From positions 84,207 to 148,206 of the forward strand of contig JBKBLG010000006.1 of the NCBI GenBank assembly GCA_046296295.1: a DNA stretch of 64,000 bases. Direction: 5' to 3'. The position numbers and the translations under genes are program-made. Shown piece by piece: positions 1-7,988 of the stretch (position 1 is the stretch's first letter; every line of letters begins with the position of its first letter). This DNA comes from UBA10646 sp046296295 (GTDB lineage: Bacteria; Bacteroidota; Bacteroidia; Chitinophagales; Chitinophagaceae). The notes under the pieces are model-generated. The model did no database searches. It was not told the origin of the DNA and was given only the letters and a program-made list of their open reading frames with translations.

Positions 1-1365
1 TACGACATTGCCATTCAACGTATCAGTGCTACTGTAGGCCCCACTGTTACGCTGTATGAAATTGTTCCGGCACCGGGTGTGCGTATTAGCCGTATTAAAA
101 ACTTAGAAGACGATATTGCATTAAGTTTATCGGCATTGGGTATCCGTATCATTGCTCCTATACCAGGAAAGGGTACTATTGGTATTGAGGTACCTAATGT
201 GCGTAAGTCGGTAGTAAGTATGCGAACACTACTGAGTAGCGACAAATTTGCTAACAATAGTTTCTCTCTACCTATAGCTATTGGCAAGCGTATTGATAAT
301 GAGAACTTTATTGTAGATCTGGCTACTATGCCACACTTACTGATGGCTGGTGCAACAGGGCAGGGTAAGTCGGTTGGTTTGAATGCTATTTTGGTGAGTT
401 TATTATACAAAAAGCATCCTAGTCAACTCAAATTTGTATTGGTAGACCCTAAAAAGGTAGAGCTTAGTTTGTATCGTGCTATAGAGAACCATTTTTTAGC
501 CAAGCTACCCGGTGAAGAAGAAGCCATTATTACCGACACTAAAAAAGTAATTAACACGCTCAATGCTTTATGTATTGAAATGGATAATCGCTACGATTTG
601 CTGAAAGATGCGGGTTGTAGAAATATCAAAGAGTACAACGAAAAATTTGTAAAACGTAGGCTTAACCCAGAAAAAGGCCATCAGTTTTTGCCGTTTATAG
701 TGTTGGTGGTAGATGAATTTGCCGATTTGATTATGACTGCCGGCAAAGAAGTAGAAATGCCAATAGCTCGCTTGGCACAGCTGGCAAGGGCTGTTGGTAT
801 TCACTTAATTATTGCTACTCAAAGACCATCGGTAAATATTATTACTGGTACTATTAAAGCCAACTTTCCCGCTCGAATTGCTTTTAAAGTATCGAGCAAA
901 ATAGATAGCCGTACTATTTTAGATGCTGGCGGTGCAGAACAGCTTATTGGTAAGGGTGATATGTTAGTGAGTTACAACGGCGAAATAACCCGCTTACAAT
1001 GTGCTTTTGTTGATACGCCAGAGGTAGAACGTATTTGTGAGTTTATTGGCTGCCAAAATGGTTATCCTGGTGCCTTTTTGTTGCCTGAATATGTAGATGA
1101 AAAAGAGGCATCTTCTGACAAAGACTTTGACCTTGATGATAAAGACCCTCTCTTTGAAGATGCAGCTAAACTTATTGTTCAACACCAAATAGGTAGTACC
1201 AGCTTAATACAACGCCGCATGAAATTGGGTTACAATCGTGCTGGCCGTTTGATGGATCAGCTTGAAGCCGCTGGTATTGTTGGTGGTAACCAAGGAAGTA
1301 AGCCAAGAGAGGTGTTGGTTAAAACAGAATCGGAGTTACAAGAAATTTTAGATACCATGTTCTAA
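1..1365 (+). CDS. ftsK: DNA translocase FtsK, C-terminal part (5' end outside window)
   Basis: FtsK is the inner-membrane-anchored hexameric ATPase that pumps chromosome DNA toward dif at division and activates XerCD. The reading frame is open from base 1, so 454 C-terminal residues are present and the membrane domain lies upstream of the window. Visible are the end of the alpha domain (GPTVTLYEIVPAPGVR), Walker A GATGQGKS, Walker B IVLVVDEFADLI, and the C-terminal gamma winged helix (GYNRAGRLMDQLEAAGIVG) that reads polar DNA signals. lolA follows downstream, an order I recall as common in Bacteroidota. The GTG at base 79 is internal and not a start. Identity is certain; only the N terminus is unseen. 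Confidence 0.97.
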   Translation, partial: YDIAIQRISATVGPTVTLYEIVPAPGVRISRIKNLEDDIALSLSALGIRIIAPIPGKGTIGIEVPNVRKSVVSMRTLLSSDKFANNSFSLPIAIGKRIDNENFIVDLATMPHLLMAGATGQGKSVGLNAILVSLLYKKHPSQLKFVLVDPKKVELSLYRAIENHFLAKLPGEEEAIITDTKKVINTLNALCIEMDNRYDLLKDAGCRNIKEYNEKFVKRRLNPEKGHQFLPFIVLVVDEFADLIMTAGKEVEMPIARLAQLARAVGIHLIIATQRPSVNIITGTIKANFPARIAFKVSSKIDSRTILDAGGAEQLIGKGDMLVSYNGEITRLQCAFVDTPEVERICEFIGCQNGYPGAFLLPEYVDEKEASSDKDFDLDDKDPLFEDAAKLIVQHQIGSTSLIQRRMKLGYNRAGRLMDQLEAAGIVGGNQGSKPREVLVKTESELQEILDTMF

Positions 1366-1374
1366 TGGCGGTTT

Positions 1375-1388
1375 CATTTGCCGTAAGG
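1375..1388 (-). repeat. Dispersed motif, variant copy (CATTTGCCGTAAGG)
   Basis: One-base variant of the window-wide 14-mer CCTTACGGTAAATG, in the ftsK-lolA spacer just after the ftsK stop codon. See the findings for the whole family. Confidence 0.7.
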
Positions 1389-1515
1389 CGCTACTAACCA
1401 TCAAAAAAAAGCAGATAGCCGAAAATTTATGATTCCGTGAAACCTTACTGAAATAATATAGTCTATACATTGGCACAAGGTTTGGTATATCTTCGCCGCC
1501 GTTTAAAAATTATTT

Positions 1516-2148
1516 ATGAAGCAATTAGCTGTTCTTATTGCCCTCACTGCAAGTACTATTTTTGGTGTAGCGCAAGCTGGTAACGACCCGAATGCCAAAA
1601 AAATTTTAGATGCTGTGAGTGCTAAAGTAAAGGGGTTTAAAGGTGTTACTGCTAATTTCAAATACGTTACTAAGAATAAAGAAAAAGTAGCAAAGGGCAG
1701 TGTGACTGGGCAAATTTCTATTAAAGGGCAGAAATATTATATCAAACAAGGTGCTACCGAAATATTTTGTGATGGTGCTAAAGTTTGGAATTTCAATGGT
1801 AGTACCGAAGTTACGTTAAGTGAGGTTGAAGCCGATGGTAAAACCCTCACGCCACAAAAGCTACTAACTAATTTTTACGATAAAGATTTTACCTACAAGT
1901 TGGTGTCGAGCAATGGTGCATTTCATCAAATTCAAATGATACCAACCGACAAGCGTAAAAATTTCAAACAGGTAATCATTTTTGTGGATAAAGCTAAAAA
2001 TCTCATTACCAAAGCCAATGTGGTAGATAAAAGCGATAATACCATTGAGTTTGAACTCTCTAACTTGAATACAACAGCCAACCTGCCCGATACAAAATTC
2101 AGCTTTGATGTTAAGAAGTATCCTAAAGTAGAAGTAATTGAGCAGTAA
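1516..2148 (+). CDS. lolA: LolA-like periplasmic lipoprotein carrier
   Basis: A 210-residue secreted protein. The first 21 residues (MKQLAVLIALTASTIFGVAQA) are a type I signal peptide with an AQA cleavage site. The mature part has the LolA pattern: early helix DPNAKKILDAVSAKVKGFK, then TANFKY, IKGQKYYIK, a KVWNFN strand and a late VVDKSDNTIEFELSNL segment. LolA accepts lipoproteins from LolCDE and carries them across the periplasm to the outer membrane. The gene sits 150 bp after ftsK and has its own terminator downstream. Family assignment is firm. Lipoprotein trafficking differs in Bacteroidota, so the exact partners are inferred. Confidence 0.88.
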   Translation: MKQLAVLIALTASTIFGVAQAGNDPNAKKILDAVSAKVKGFKGVTANFKYVTKNKEKVAKGSVTGQISIKGQKYYIKQGATEIFCDGAKVWNFNGSTEVTLSEVEADGKTLTPQKLLTNFYDKDFTYKLVSSNGAFHQIQMIPTDKRKNFKQVIIFVDKAKNLITKANVVDKSDNTIEFELSNLNTTANLPDTKFSFDVKKYPKVEVIEQ

Positions 2149-2167
2149 GTTATGAAGTTACTTTTCT

Positions 2168-2200
2168 AAAGCCCACGTTGTTAAAGCAGCGTGGGTTTTG
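2168..2200 (+). terminator. Intrinsic terminator after lolA
   Basis: A 10-bp stem (arms 2168-2177 and 2190-2199, one G-U pair; core CCCACG/CGTGGG) ends in TTTT. It separates lolA from lgt. Confidence 0.75.
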
Positions 2201-2251
2201 TGTTATTGGCGAGGTTAATTTGTATCATTGCAATTCATTTATCAGAAGCAC

Positions 2252-3550
2252 ATGTATCCTAACTTATATTATTTGTTTCAGTCTTTGTTTGGCGTGTCTA
2301 TTGCGCCATTGAAAGTGGTAAACAGTTTTGGTTTTTTCGTGGCATTATCGTTTTTAGCGGCGGCATGGGTGTTCACCAAAGAGTTGAAGCGAAAGCAAGC
2401 TAATGGTTTACTGAGCTATGCCGAGCAAAAAGTATTAGTAGGTAGTTCTGCAACCATGTCGGAACTGGTAACCCACTTCTTATTGGGTTTTTTATTCGGT
2501 GGTAAGTTGCTGGGCACTTTCGTTGGCGCTGCTACACAAGATAATTTTGATCCGCAAGGCTACATCTTTTCTTTACAATTCAATATTGGTCTTGGCTTAT
2601 TGGTGGGTGGCGTGTTTACCTACTTGCGCTGGGCCGAAAAGAACAAGAAAAAGTTAGCCAAGCCCGAAGAACGTATCATACGTATTTGGCCGGCCGATAG
2701 AGTAGGCGACATTACTATTATTGCTGCCGTTGCCGGTTTTGCAGGTGCAAAAGTCTTCGATAATCTGGAAAACTGGGATCGCTTTATTCAAGACCCGATT
2801 GGCAACTTGTTCAGTGCTAGTGGATTAACTTTTTATGGGGGCTTAATTTGTGCTGCCATTGCCATAGCATATTACATACGCCAATACCGTATGCCATTCT
2901 TACATACGGCCGATGCGGTGGCGCCGGGTTTAATGTTGGCCTATGGTCTTGGTAGAATAGGTTGCCAAGTAAGCGGCGATGGCGATTGGGGTATTTATAA
3001 TAGCGCCTATGCTGTTAGTGAGGAAGGTGTAATTACTAAAAATGCCGACTGGGCATCGCAACTGCAACAACATCATGGCTTTTTAATGCAACATTATGGT
3101 GCTTTAGATAAGGTGCCGCATGCTAGTTTTAGTGGCCCCAATTGGTTGCCCGATTGGCTTTTTGCTTATAACTATCCGCATAATGTGAACAAAGAAGGTG
3201 TGCCGCTTGCTAATTGTGGATGGGATGATTATTGTAACCACCTACCCATTCCAGTATTCCCAACACCACTGTATGAAATATTGATGGGGCTTGCTCTATT
3301 CGGATTGTTATGGTACTTACGTAAAAGAATACAGCTTGCAGGTAGAATATTTGCCATTTACATGATAGTGAATGGGCTCGAACGTTTTTTCATTGAAAAA
3401 ATTAGAGTGAATACCACCTACAACTGGGGTAGCTTGCATCCAACACAAGCCGAAATTATTGCCACAGCACTTTTTGTAGGCGGTATCGTATTGTATGTAA
3501 TGGCTCCAAAATGGCAGCCTAAAAAACCTGAGCCTTTGTTAGCGAAATAA
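2252..3550 (+). CDS. lgt: Prolipoprotein diacylglyceryl transferase
   Basis: Lgt moves diacylglycerol from phosphatidylglycerol to the lipobox cysteine of prolipoproteins in the inner membrane. The protein is 432 residues, longer than the roughly 290 of E. coli Lgt, with at least seven hydrophobic segments. The family signature is visible as GLGRIGCQVSGDGDWG, and LTFYGGLICA matches the conserved glycine-rich periplasmic region. The C terminus has NGLERFFIEKIRVN followed by a last membrane helix. Extra sequence lies between the signature and the final helices (about residues 255-330). I chose ATG at 2252 because the open frame before it starts only with TTG. It follows lolA, so two lipoprotein-biogenesis genes are adjacent. 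Confidence 0.9.
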   Translation: MYPNLYYLFQSLFGVSIAPLKVVNSFGFFVALSFLAAAWVFTKELKRKQANGLLSYAEQKVLVGSSATMSELVTHFLLGFLFGGKLLGTFVGAATQDNFDPQGYIFSLQFNIGLGLLVGGVFTYLRWAEKNKKKLAKPEERIIRIWPADRVGDITIIAAVAGFAGAKVFDNLENWDRFIQDPIGNLFSASGLTFYGGLICAAIAIAYYIRQYRMPFLHTADAVAPGLMLAYGLGRIGCQVSGDGDWGIYNSAYAVSEEGVITKNADWASQLQQHHGFLMQHYGALDKVPHASFSGPNWLPDWLFAYNYPHNVNKEGVPLANCGWDDYCNHLPIPVFPTPLYEILMGLALFGLLWYLRKRIQLAGRIFAIYMIVNGLERFFIEKIRVNTTYNWGSLHPTQAEIIATALFVGGIVLYVMAPKWQPKKPEPLLAK

Positions 3551-3570
3551 GCATGAATACAACAACACAG

Positions 3571-3578
3571 TACTTTTG
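3571..3578 (+). promoter_or_regulatory. Promoter -7 element for yajQ
   Basis: TACTTTTG matches the Bacteroidota -7 consensus TAnnTTTG exactly, 20 nt before the yajQ ATG. I see no good TTTG at the -33 distance. Confidence 0.55.
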
Positions 3579-3598
3579 CATTTCTAAATCATTACATT

Positions 3599-4090
3599 AT
3601 GCCTTCTTTTGATATTGCCAGTAAAGTAGACGTACAAACCCTCGACAATGCTATTAATACCGTAAAAAAGGAAATCAGCAATCGATTCGATTTCAAAGAC
3701 AGCATTGTTGAAATAGACCTTAACAAAAAAGATTTCATAGTTACCCTCACTGTAGAAAGCGAAATGAAAATGAAGCAGGTAATTGATGTGCTCATTAGCA
3801 GAGCTATGAAACAGGGTATCGATGGTAATGCGTTTAACTTCGATAAAGATGCCTATCCAAGCGGCAAAACTCTAAAAAAAGAAGTGCCTGTACGCAATGG
3901 CTTACAGCAAGATGATGCTAAAAAGGTTGTTAAACTGATTAAAGAAACCGGCTTAAAAGTACAAGCACAAATCATGGATGATATTGTACGTGTTACCGGT
4001 AAAAAAATTGATGATTTGCAAGAAGTAATTGCCAAACTGAGAGCGTCTGACCTTAAAATGCCCCTTCAGTTTGTGAACATGAAAAGCTAG
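3599..4090 (+). CDS. yajQ: YajQ family cyclic-di-GMP-binding protein
   Basis: 163 residues, the normal family length. The start MPSFDIASKVDVQTLDNAI and the blocks RFDFKDS, GIDGNAFNFDKDAYPSGK and KETGLKVQAQI, plus the C terminus LRASDLKMPLQFVN, are diagnostic for YajQ. The fold is two ferredoxin-like RNA-binding-type domains. In Xanthomonas a homologue binds cyclic-di-GMP and acts with a transcription factor; in E. coli it binds tRNA and nucleotides. Its role in Bacteroidota is unknown. It is a single gene with its own -7 element. Confidence 0.9.
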   Translation: MPSFDIASKVDVQTLDNAINTVKKEISNRFDFKDSIVEIDLNKKDFIVTLTVESEMKMKQVIDVLISRAMKQGIDGNAFNFDKDAYPSGKTLKKEVPVRNGLQQDDAKKVVKLIKETGLKVQAQIMDDIVRVTGKKIDDLQEVIAKLRASDLKMPLQFVNMKS

Positions 4091-4104
4091 TATTTACCGT
4101 AAGG
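4091..4104 (-). repeat. Dispersed motif, near copy after yajQ
   Basis: TATTTACCGTAAGG directly follows the yajQ stop codon. It differs from the consensus complement at its first base only. Confidence 0.65.
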
Positions 4105-4161
4105 GTAGTACTTACAAATACCAATAAGTGCATACTAGGGGGATAACAACTTTCAAAATTA

Positions 4162-4193
4162 TTTGGCTAACATGGGTGATACCCCTACTTTTG
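4162..4193 (+). promoter_or_regulatory. Bacteroidota-type promoter of rpmE2
   Basis: TTTG (4162-4165), a 20-nt spacer, then TACTTTTG (4186-4193). This is an exact match to the TTTG / TAnnTTTG consensus recognised by the Bacteroidota primary sigma factor. It lies 60 nt before the rpmE2 ATG. Confidence 0.75.
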
Positions 4194-4253
4194 CAAGTCG
4201 AAAAAAATTAAAAAACGGTACGGCAAAAACCGTATCACCTTCAATAAAACGTT

Positions 4254-4505
4254 ATGAAACAAGGTATCCATCCTGAAAATTACAGATTTGTAGTATTCAA
4301 AGACATGAGTAACGGTTTCGCCTTCTTAGGCCGCAGCACTGCCGCTACCAAAGAAACCATCACTTGGGAAGATGGTAACGAGTATCCTGTAATTAAGCTG
4401 GAAATCTCAAATACATCGCACCCGTTTTATACTGGTAAGAACGTATTAGTGGATACTGCCGGACGTATCGATAAGTTTAAAAAGCGTTACGAAAAGAAAA
4501 AGTAA
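4254..4505 (+). CDS. rpmE2: Large ribosomal subunit protein bL31, type B
   Basis: 83 residues. The start MKQGIHPENYRFVVFKDMSN and the motifs FLGRSTA, YPVIKLEISNTSHPFYTGK and the basic tail KFKKRYEKKK identify L31. The four zinc-binding cysteines of type A L31 are absent, so this is the zinc-independent type B. In many bacteria type B replaces type A under zinc limitation; in Bacteroidota it is often the only copy, and no Zur-box-like palindrome is evident here. It is a single-gene unit with a strong promoter and terminator. Confidence 0.95.
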   Translation: MKQGIHPENYRFVVFKDMSNGFAFLGRSTAATKETITWEDGNEYPVIKLEISNTSHPFYTGKNVLVDTAGRIDKFKKRYEKKK

Positions 4506-4533
4506 TTATTGGATTGTATTATTCAAGCGTATT

Positions 4534-4565
4534 ATCCCTTTGTGGCCCGCCACAAAGGGATTTTG
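4534..4565 (+). terminator. Intrinsic terminator after rpmE2
   Basis: A 12-bp perfect stem (4534-4545 with 4550-4561; core CCCTTTGTGG/CCACAAAGGG), a 4-nt loop, and a T run. Confidence 0.85.
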
Positions 4566-4575
4566 CTTGTATCCC

Positions 4576-4617
4576 TACCTTACGGTAAATGCGGCATAAT
4601 ACATTTACCGTAAGGTA
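4576..4617. repeat. Inverted pair of the dispersed motif (16-bp perfect palindrome arms)
   Basis: Two facing copies of the motif, 4576-4591 and 4602-4617, are perfect reverse complements over 16 bp with a 10-nt loop. The pair lies in the rpmE2-serA spacer, just after the rpmE2 terminator, and would form a second hairpin. This is the layout seen for paired uptake sequences in Neisseria. Confidence 0.85.
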
Positions 4618-4688
4618 CTATGGTTATCTATAGTTAGCGCTCAGATAACTGCACGAACTCCCTTATTTTAGCCCTAGCAAGCAATATT

Positions 4689-5921
4689 ATGAGTCAAACA
4701 ACCAGTTATCCGAAAGAGAAAATCAATATTCTCTTCTTAGAAAATATCAGCGATACTGCATTTGAACAATTTGCCAGTAATGGTTATGGCAGTATTAAGA
4801 AACTGAGTGGTGCATTAAATGAAGCCACCCTTATCAAAGAAATCAAAAACGTACACCTTTTAGGAATTCGCTCAAAAACACAAGTTACCGCTGCGGTACT
4901 AGCTGCTGCTAATAAATTACAAGCGATTGGGTGTTTTTGTATTGGGGTGAATCAGGTAGACCTATCAGCCGCAACCAAAGCAGGAGTAGCAGTGTTTAAT
5001 GCCCCATATAGTAATACCCGAAGTGTTGCAGAGTTGGTAATGGGTGCTGCTGTTATGCTCATGCGGCGTGTACTCGATAAAAACACGGCTGCTCACAACG
5101 GTATTTGGTATAAAGATGCTAAGGGTTCGTACGAGTTACGAGGCAAAACAATAGGTATTATTGGTTATGGTAATATTGGTACACAAGTAAGCATACTTGC
5201 TGAAGCTTTTGGTATGAAGGTGCTGTACTACGATGTAGAGGTGAAACTGCCTTTAGGTAATGCTACACCATGCAAAACTATGAAAGAAGTGCTACAACAG
5301 GCCGATATTGTAACATTACATGTTCCTGAAACACCTGCTACCTTTCAACTGATAGGTAAGCAACAGTTGAAATGGTGCAAGCAAGGGGCTTTACTCATAA
5401 ATTATGCTCGCGGTACCGTGGTTGATATTGATGCTTTAGCAAAAGCATTGCACGATGGTGTATTAGGTGGTGCAGCTATTGATGTATTTCCTTGGGAGCC
5501 AGAAAAAAATGGCGATGCATTTAGCACACCTTTACAAGGCTTACCAAACGTATTACTCACGCCTCATATTGGTGGTAGCACCGAAGAGGCGCAACGCAAT
5601 ATTGGTGTAGATGTAAGTAGTAAGCTGTTTCAATATTTAGAAAAAGGGATTACTAATGGCTCGCATACCGTGCCTCCCATAGCATTACCTCCGGTAGATG
5701 GAGCTCATCGTATTTTACATATTCATAATAATAAACCAGGTGTATTAAGTGCCATCAATACACAGTTAAGTAATCATAATATCAATATTGTTGGGCAATA
5801 CTTGAAAACTAATGATAGTATAGGCTACGTTGTGTTAGATGTAGACAAACGTTTAAGTAATAAAGCAATAGACTTGCTAAAACATGTGAAAGAAACTATT
5901 AAGGTACGAATGTTGTATTAG
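4689..5921 (+). CDS. serA: D-3-phosphoglycerate dehydrogenase with ACT domain
   Basis: Catalyses the NAD-dependent first step of serine synthesis, 3-phosphoglycerate to 3-phosphohydroxypyruvate. It is 410 residues, the same length as E. coli SerA. Visible are the Rossmann motif TIGIIGYGNIGTQV (about residues 153-166), catalytic Arg in INYARGTVVD, Glu-containing LPNVLLTPHIGGSTEEA with the catalytic His, and a C-terminal ACT domain (HIHNNKPGVLSAINTQLSNH) that in the family binds serine for feedback inhibition. A near-consensus -7 element TATTTTAG lies at 4664-4671. No other serine genes are adjacent. Confidence 0.95.
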   Translation: MSQTTSYPKEKINILFLENISDTAFEQFASNGYGSIKKLSGALNEATLIKEIKNVHLLGIRSKTQVTAAVLAAANKLQAIGCFCIGVNQVDLSAATKAGVAVFNAPYSNTRSVAELVMGAAVMLMRRVLDKNTAAHNGIWYKDAKGSYELRGKTIGIIGYGNIGTQVSILAEAFGMKVLYYDVEVKLPLGNATPCKTMKEVLQQADIVTLHVPETPATFQLIGKQQLKWCKQGALLINYARGTVVDIDALAKALHDGVLGGAAIDVFPWEPEKNGDAFSTPLQGLPNVLLTPHIGGSTEEAQRNIGVDVSSKLFQYLEKGITNGSHTVPPIALPPVDGAHRILHIHNNKPGVLSAINTQLSNHNINIVGQYLKTNDSIGYVVLDVDKRLSNKAIDLLKHVKETIKVRMLY

Positions 5922-5923
5922 TA

Positions 5924-5937
5924 CCTTGCGGTAAATG
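5924..5937 (+). repeat. Dispersed motif, G variant (CCTTGCGGTAAATG)
   Basis: Copy with A changed to G, directly after the serA stop and just before the shared terminator. Confidence 0.7.
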
Positions 5938-5941
5938 TAAC

Positions 5942-5980
5942 AACACAAAAGCATCAGCTTAAAACTGATGCTTTTGTGTT
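5942..5980. terminator. Bidirectional terminator between serA and the Spx/ArsC-like gene
   Basis: A 16-bp perfect stem (5942-5957 with 5965-5980; core AAAAGCATCAG) with a 7-nt loop between convergent genes. It overlaps the stop codon of the minus-strand gene at 5959. Confidence 0.85.
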
Positions 5981-6315
5981 TCGTATAGTGCAGCATCGAA
6001 ACCAAGTGCTACCACTTTGCCATCATGTTCAATGAGTGGGCGTTTAATAGCACTGGGTTGGTTGTGTAGAAATGCAATGGTGCTGTCTGCATCAATAATG
6101 GTAGCTTTAACAGCCTCCGGTACATTTCGCCATGTGGTTCCTTTTTTATTGAGTAGTTGTTCAAAACCAACTTGCTTTTCCCAATGGCTTAGTTGCTCAA
6201 GTGTAATTCCTTTCTTTTTGTAGTTGTGGAACTGAAAGTTGATGTTGTTAGCTTGTAGCCAGTCTATTGCTTTTTTAACCGTATTACAATTCGGGATGCC
6301 ATATACAGTAATCAT
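5959..6315 (-). CDS. ArsC/Spx-fold reductase-like protein (YffB type)
   Basis: 118 residues with a thioredoxin-like ArsC fold. The start MITVYGIPNCNTVKKAIDWL has the single active-site-position cysteine (Cys10) in the GIPNCNTVKKA signature typical of YffB-like members. The late block PSAIKRPLIEHDGKVVALGFD contains the conserved RP pair. True arsenate reductases of this family reduce arsenate with glutaredoxin, while Spx members bind RNA polymerase. No ars genes are nearby and the CxxC of Spx is missing, so a thiol reductase of unknown substrate is the safest call. It lies downstream of pdxJ on the same strand. Confidence 0.82.
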   Translation of the reverse strand: MITVYGIPNCNTVKKAIDWLQANNINFQFHNYKKKGITLEQLSHWEKQVGFEQLLNKKGTTWRNVPEAVKATIIDADSTIAFLHNQPSAIKRPLIEHDGKVVALGFDAALYETQKHQF

Positions 6316-6338
6316 ACATATGTTAATAAATGTGAATG

Positions 6339-7067
6339 CTAATCTTTCCAGTTACCCAAGGCTCTTTGATATAGTTGTACCGTGTTTTCGTACCCTAAAT
6401 ACAGGGCATCGCATACAAGTGCATGGCCAATACTCACCTCGTCTATCCAAGGAATTTCTTGTATTAAATAGGGTAGGTTATGCAAGTTTAAATCGTGGCC
6501 TGCATTTAAGCCAAGTCCTAATGATTTTGCCGTAAGGGCTGCTGCTTTGTAAGGTGCAATAGCAGCAGCTTTATCGGTATGAAATGCTGTTGCATAACCT
6601 TCGGTATATAACTCAATACGGTCGGTTCCGGTGGTTGCTGCAGCTTGTACCATTTCAACAATCGGGTCTACAAATATGCTTACCCGAATACCTGCCTTTT
6701 TAAACACAGTAATCATATCTTTTAAATACGCTTGGTGTTCAATTGTGTTCCAGCCATGGTTACTTGTAAGCTGGCCGAGTGCATCGGGTACCAATGTTAC
6801 CTGATGCGGATGCACTTCTAATACTAAATCAACGAATTTTTGTTCGGTACAGTTGCCTTCTATGTTAAACTCTGTAGTGATAATAGGTTTGATAGCCCTT
6901 ACGTCGTTATAGCGTATATGTCTTTCATCGGGGCGGGGGTGCACCGTTACGCCATTGGCACCGAAGCGTTGTGCATCAATAGCTGCTTGTGTTACATTGG
7001 GGTTATCGCCACCGCGGCTGTTTCGTAGTGTAGCGAACTTGTTGATATTAACAGAGAGTTTCGTCAT
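6339..7067 (-). CDS. pdxJ: Pyridoxine 5'-phosphate synthase
   Basis: PdxJ condenses 1-deoxyxylulose 5-phosphate with 3-amino-2-oxopropyl phosphate to form pyridoxine 5'-phosphate, in the DXP-dependent vitamin B6 route. It has 242 residues, the usual size. The TIM-barrel start LSVNINKFATLRNSRGG, the conserved VTVHPRPDERHIRYNDV (His and Arg phosphate and substrate contacts), EFNIEGNC, and the end block GLNAGHDLNLHNLP with its catalytic His are all visible. No pdxA is in the window. It probably forms an operon with the downstream Spx/ArsC-like gene, 23 bp away. Confidence 0.95.
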   Translation of the reverse strand: MTKLSVNINKFATLRNSRGGDNPNVTQAAIDAQRFGANGVTVHPRPDERHIRYNDVRAIKPIITTEFNIEGNCTEQKFVDLVLEVHPHQVTLVPDALGQLTSNHGWNTIEHQAYLKDMITVFKKAGIRVSIFVDPIVEMVQAAATTGTDRIELYTEGYATAFHTDKAAAIAPYKAAALTAKSLGLGLNAGHDLNLHNLPYLIQEIPWIDEVSIGHALVCDALYLGYENTVQLYQRALGNWKD

Positions 7068-7097
7068 TTGTTACTGTTGAAATACAATATTCAGATA

Positions 7098-7895
7098 TTA
7101 CTCACCAACCTCTACCCAAGTATGGTCGGCTAATAATTTAACGCTGCTAATGTATTGTTTAAATGGCCCACTACCTCCCCATTCTTTCGGACTAATTAAG
7201 CTTACGATATAGCTATCGTCGCGTTTTTGGTAAAGGTGATAGATTTGCCCGATTACGGGCTGAAAGCTCAATTTTGCTTCATAAATCATTATACTTAATT
7301 CGCGGCGCTTTCTAATTTCTTGTGCTTGGCGTGCTAGCAATTCAATTTGTTGTTTAATCTGGTCGAGCTGCATATTCGTTTGCTCTTCCATAGCTTGTAA
7401 TGCTTTGTGTTTAATAACGCCTTCCTCAGTAGGGCGTACTACTACACTTCCGGCACTAGAAGCATAGGGTAGCACACTTAATTGTTTGTGGTAAATATCT
7501 ACATTAGTGAAAGGGGTACCTTCTTCTGGTGTGGTGCCTTTATGTGTAATTTTTAAATAACCGTTATGTAATATCTCCCAAGTGAGTGTGAAGCTAATAT
7601 GATTGTGTTTATAAAATTCAATTACAATAGTACTTGCATTAACAATGGTAGCTTTGGTGCTATCGGCTAGTGTCTGATTATCGAAAGGGTGTAGCTCGCC
7701 ATTGGGGTATATAGCGTATTGACTATAAAATGCCTGATTATCGAGGCTTACCCAGCTCATGCTTACTTTCAATTCGTCTTTATTGGGTACGCTTTCTATA
7801 TTGTAACTGCCCGATTTTGGTGCTAACTGATACTGATAGGTACATTTTTCAGGAAAAAGCTGCCATGCAGCTAAAAAATTATATGCTTGAACCAT
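7098..7895 (-). CDS. DUF2452-containing protein with extra N-terminal domain
   Basis: 265 residues without a signal peptide or membrane segment. The C-terminal half (about residues 140-262: ASSAGSVVVRPTEEG, a long Gln/Glu helix LDQIKQQIELLARQAQEI, YEAKLSFQPVIGQIYHLYQK, PKEWGG, LLADHTWVEV) matches my memory of DUF2452. That domain usually occurs alone. The first 140 residues read as a beta-rich domain (WQLFPEKCTYQYQLAPKSGSY). They are unrelated to anything I can name with confidence. Function unknown. It lies 30 bp upstream of pdxJ on the same strand, so cotranscription is possible. Confidence 0.72.
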   Translation of the reverse strand: MVQAYNFLAAWQLFPEKCTYQYQLAPKSGSYNIESVPNKDELKVSMSWVSLDNQAFYSQYAIYPNGELHPFDNQTLADSTKATIVNASTIVIEFYKHNHISFTLTWEILHNGYLKITHKGTTPEEGTPFTNVDIYHKQLSVLPYASSAGSVVVRPTEEGVIKHKALQAMEEQTNMQLDQIKQQIELLARQAQEIRKRRELSIMIYEAKLSFQPVIGQIYHLYQKRDDSYIVSLISPKEWGGSGPFKQYISSVKLLADHTWVEVGE

Positions 7896-7988
7896 GGTTA
7901 TAATTACAAAAACAAGGTGTAAAGGTTGCAGATTTTTTTGAAATTTGCCGCCTTTACACCTGTTAAATTCAATGGAGTAAGTAGGTTA

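Noticed and set aside
4576..4617. The motif pairs as REP/BIME elements or a MITE
   Set aside because: Single copies with no extended repeat around them are the rule, no target duplication is visible, and no RAYT-type transposase gene is in the window.
5959..6315. Arsenate reductase of an arsenic resistance operon
   Set aside because: No arsR, arsB or acr3 nearby, and the GIPNCNTVKKA signature fits the YffB-like subgroup of unknown role.
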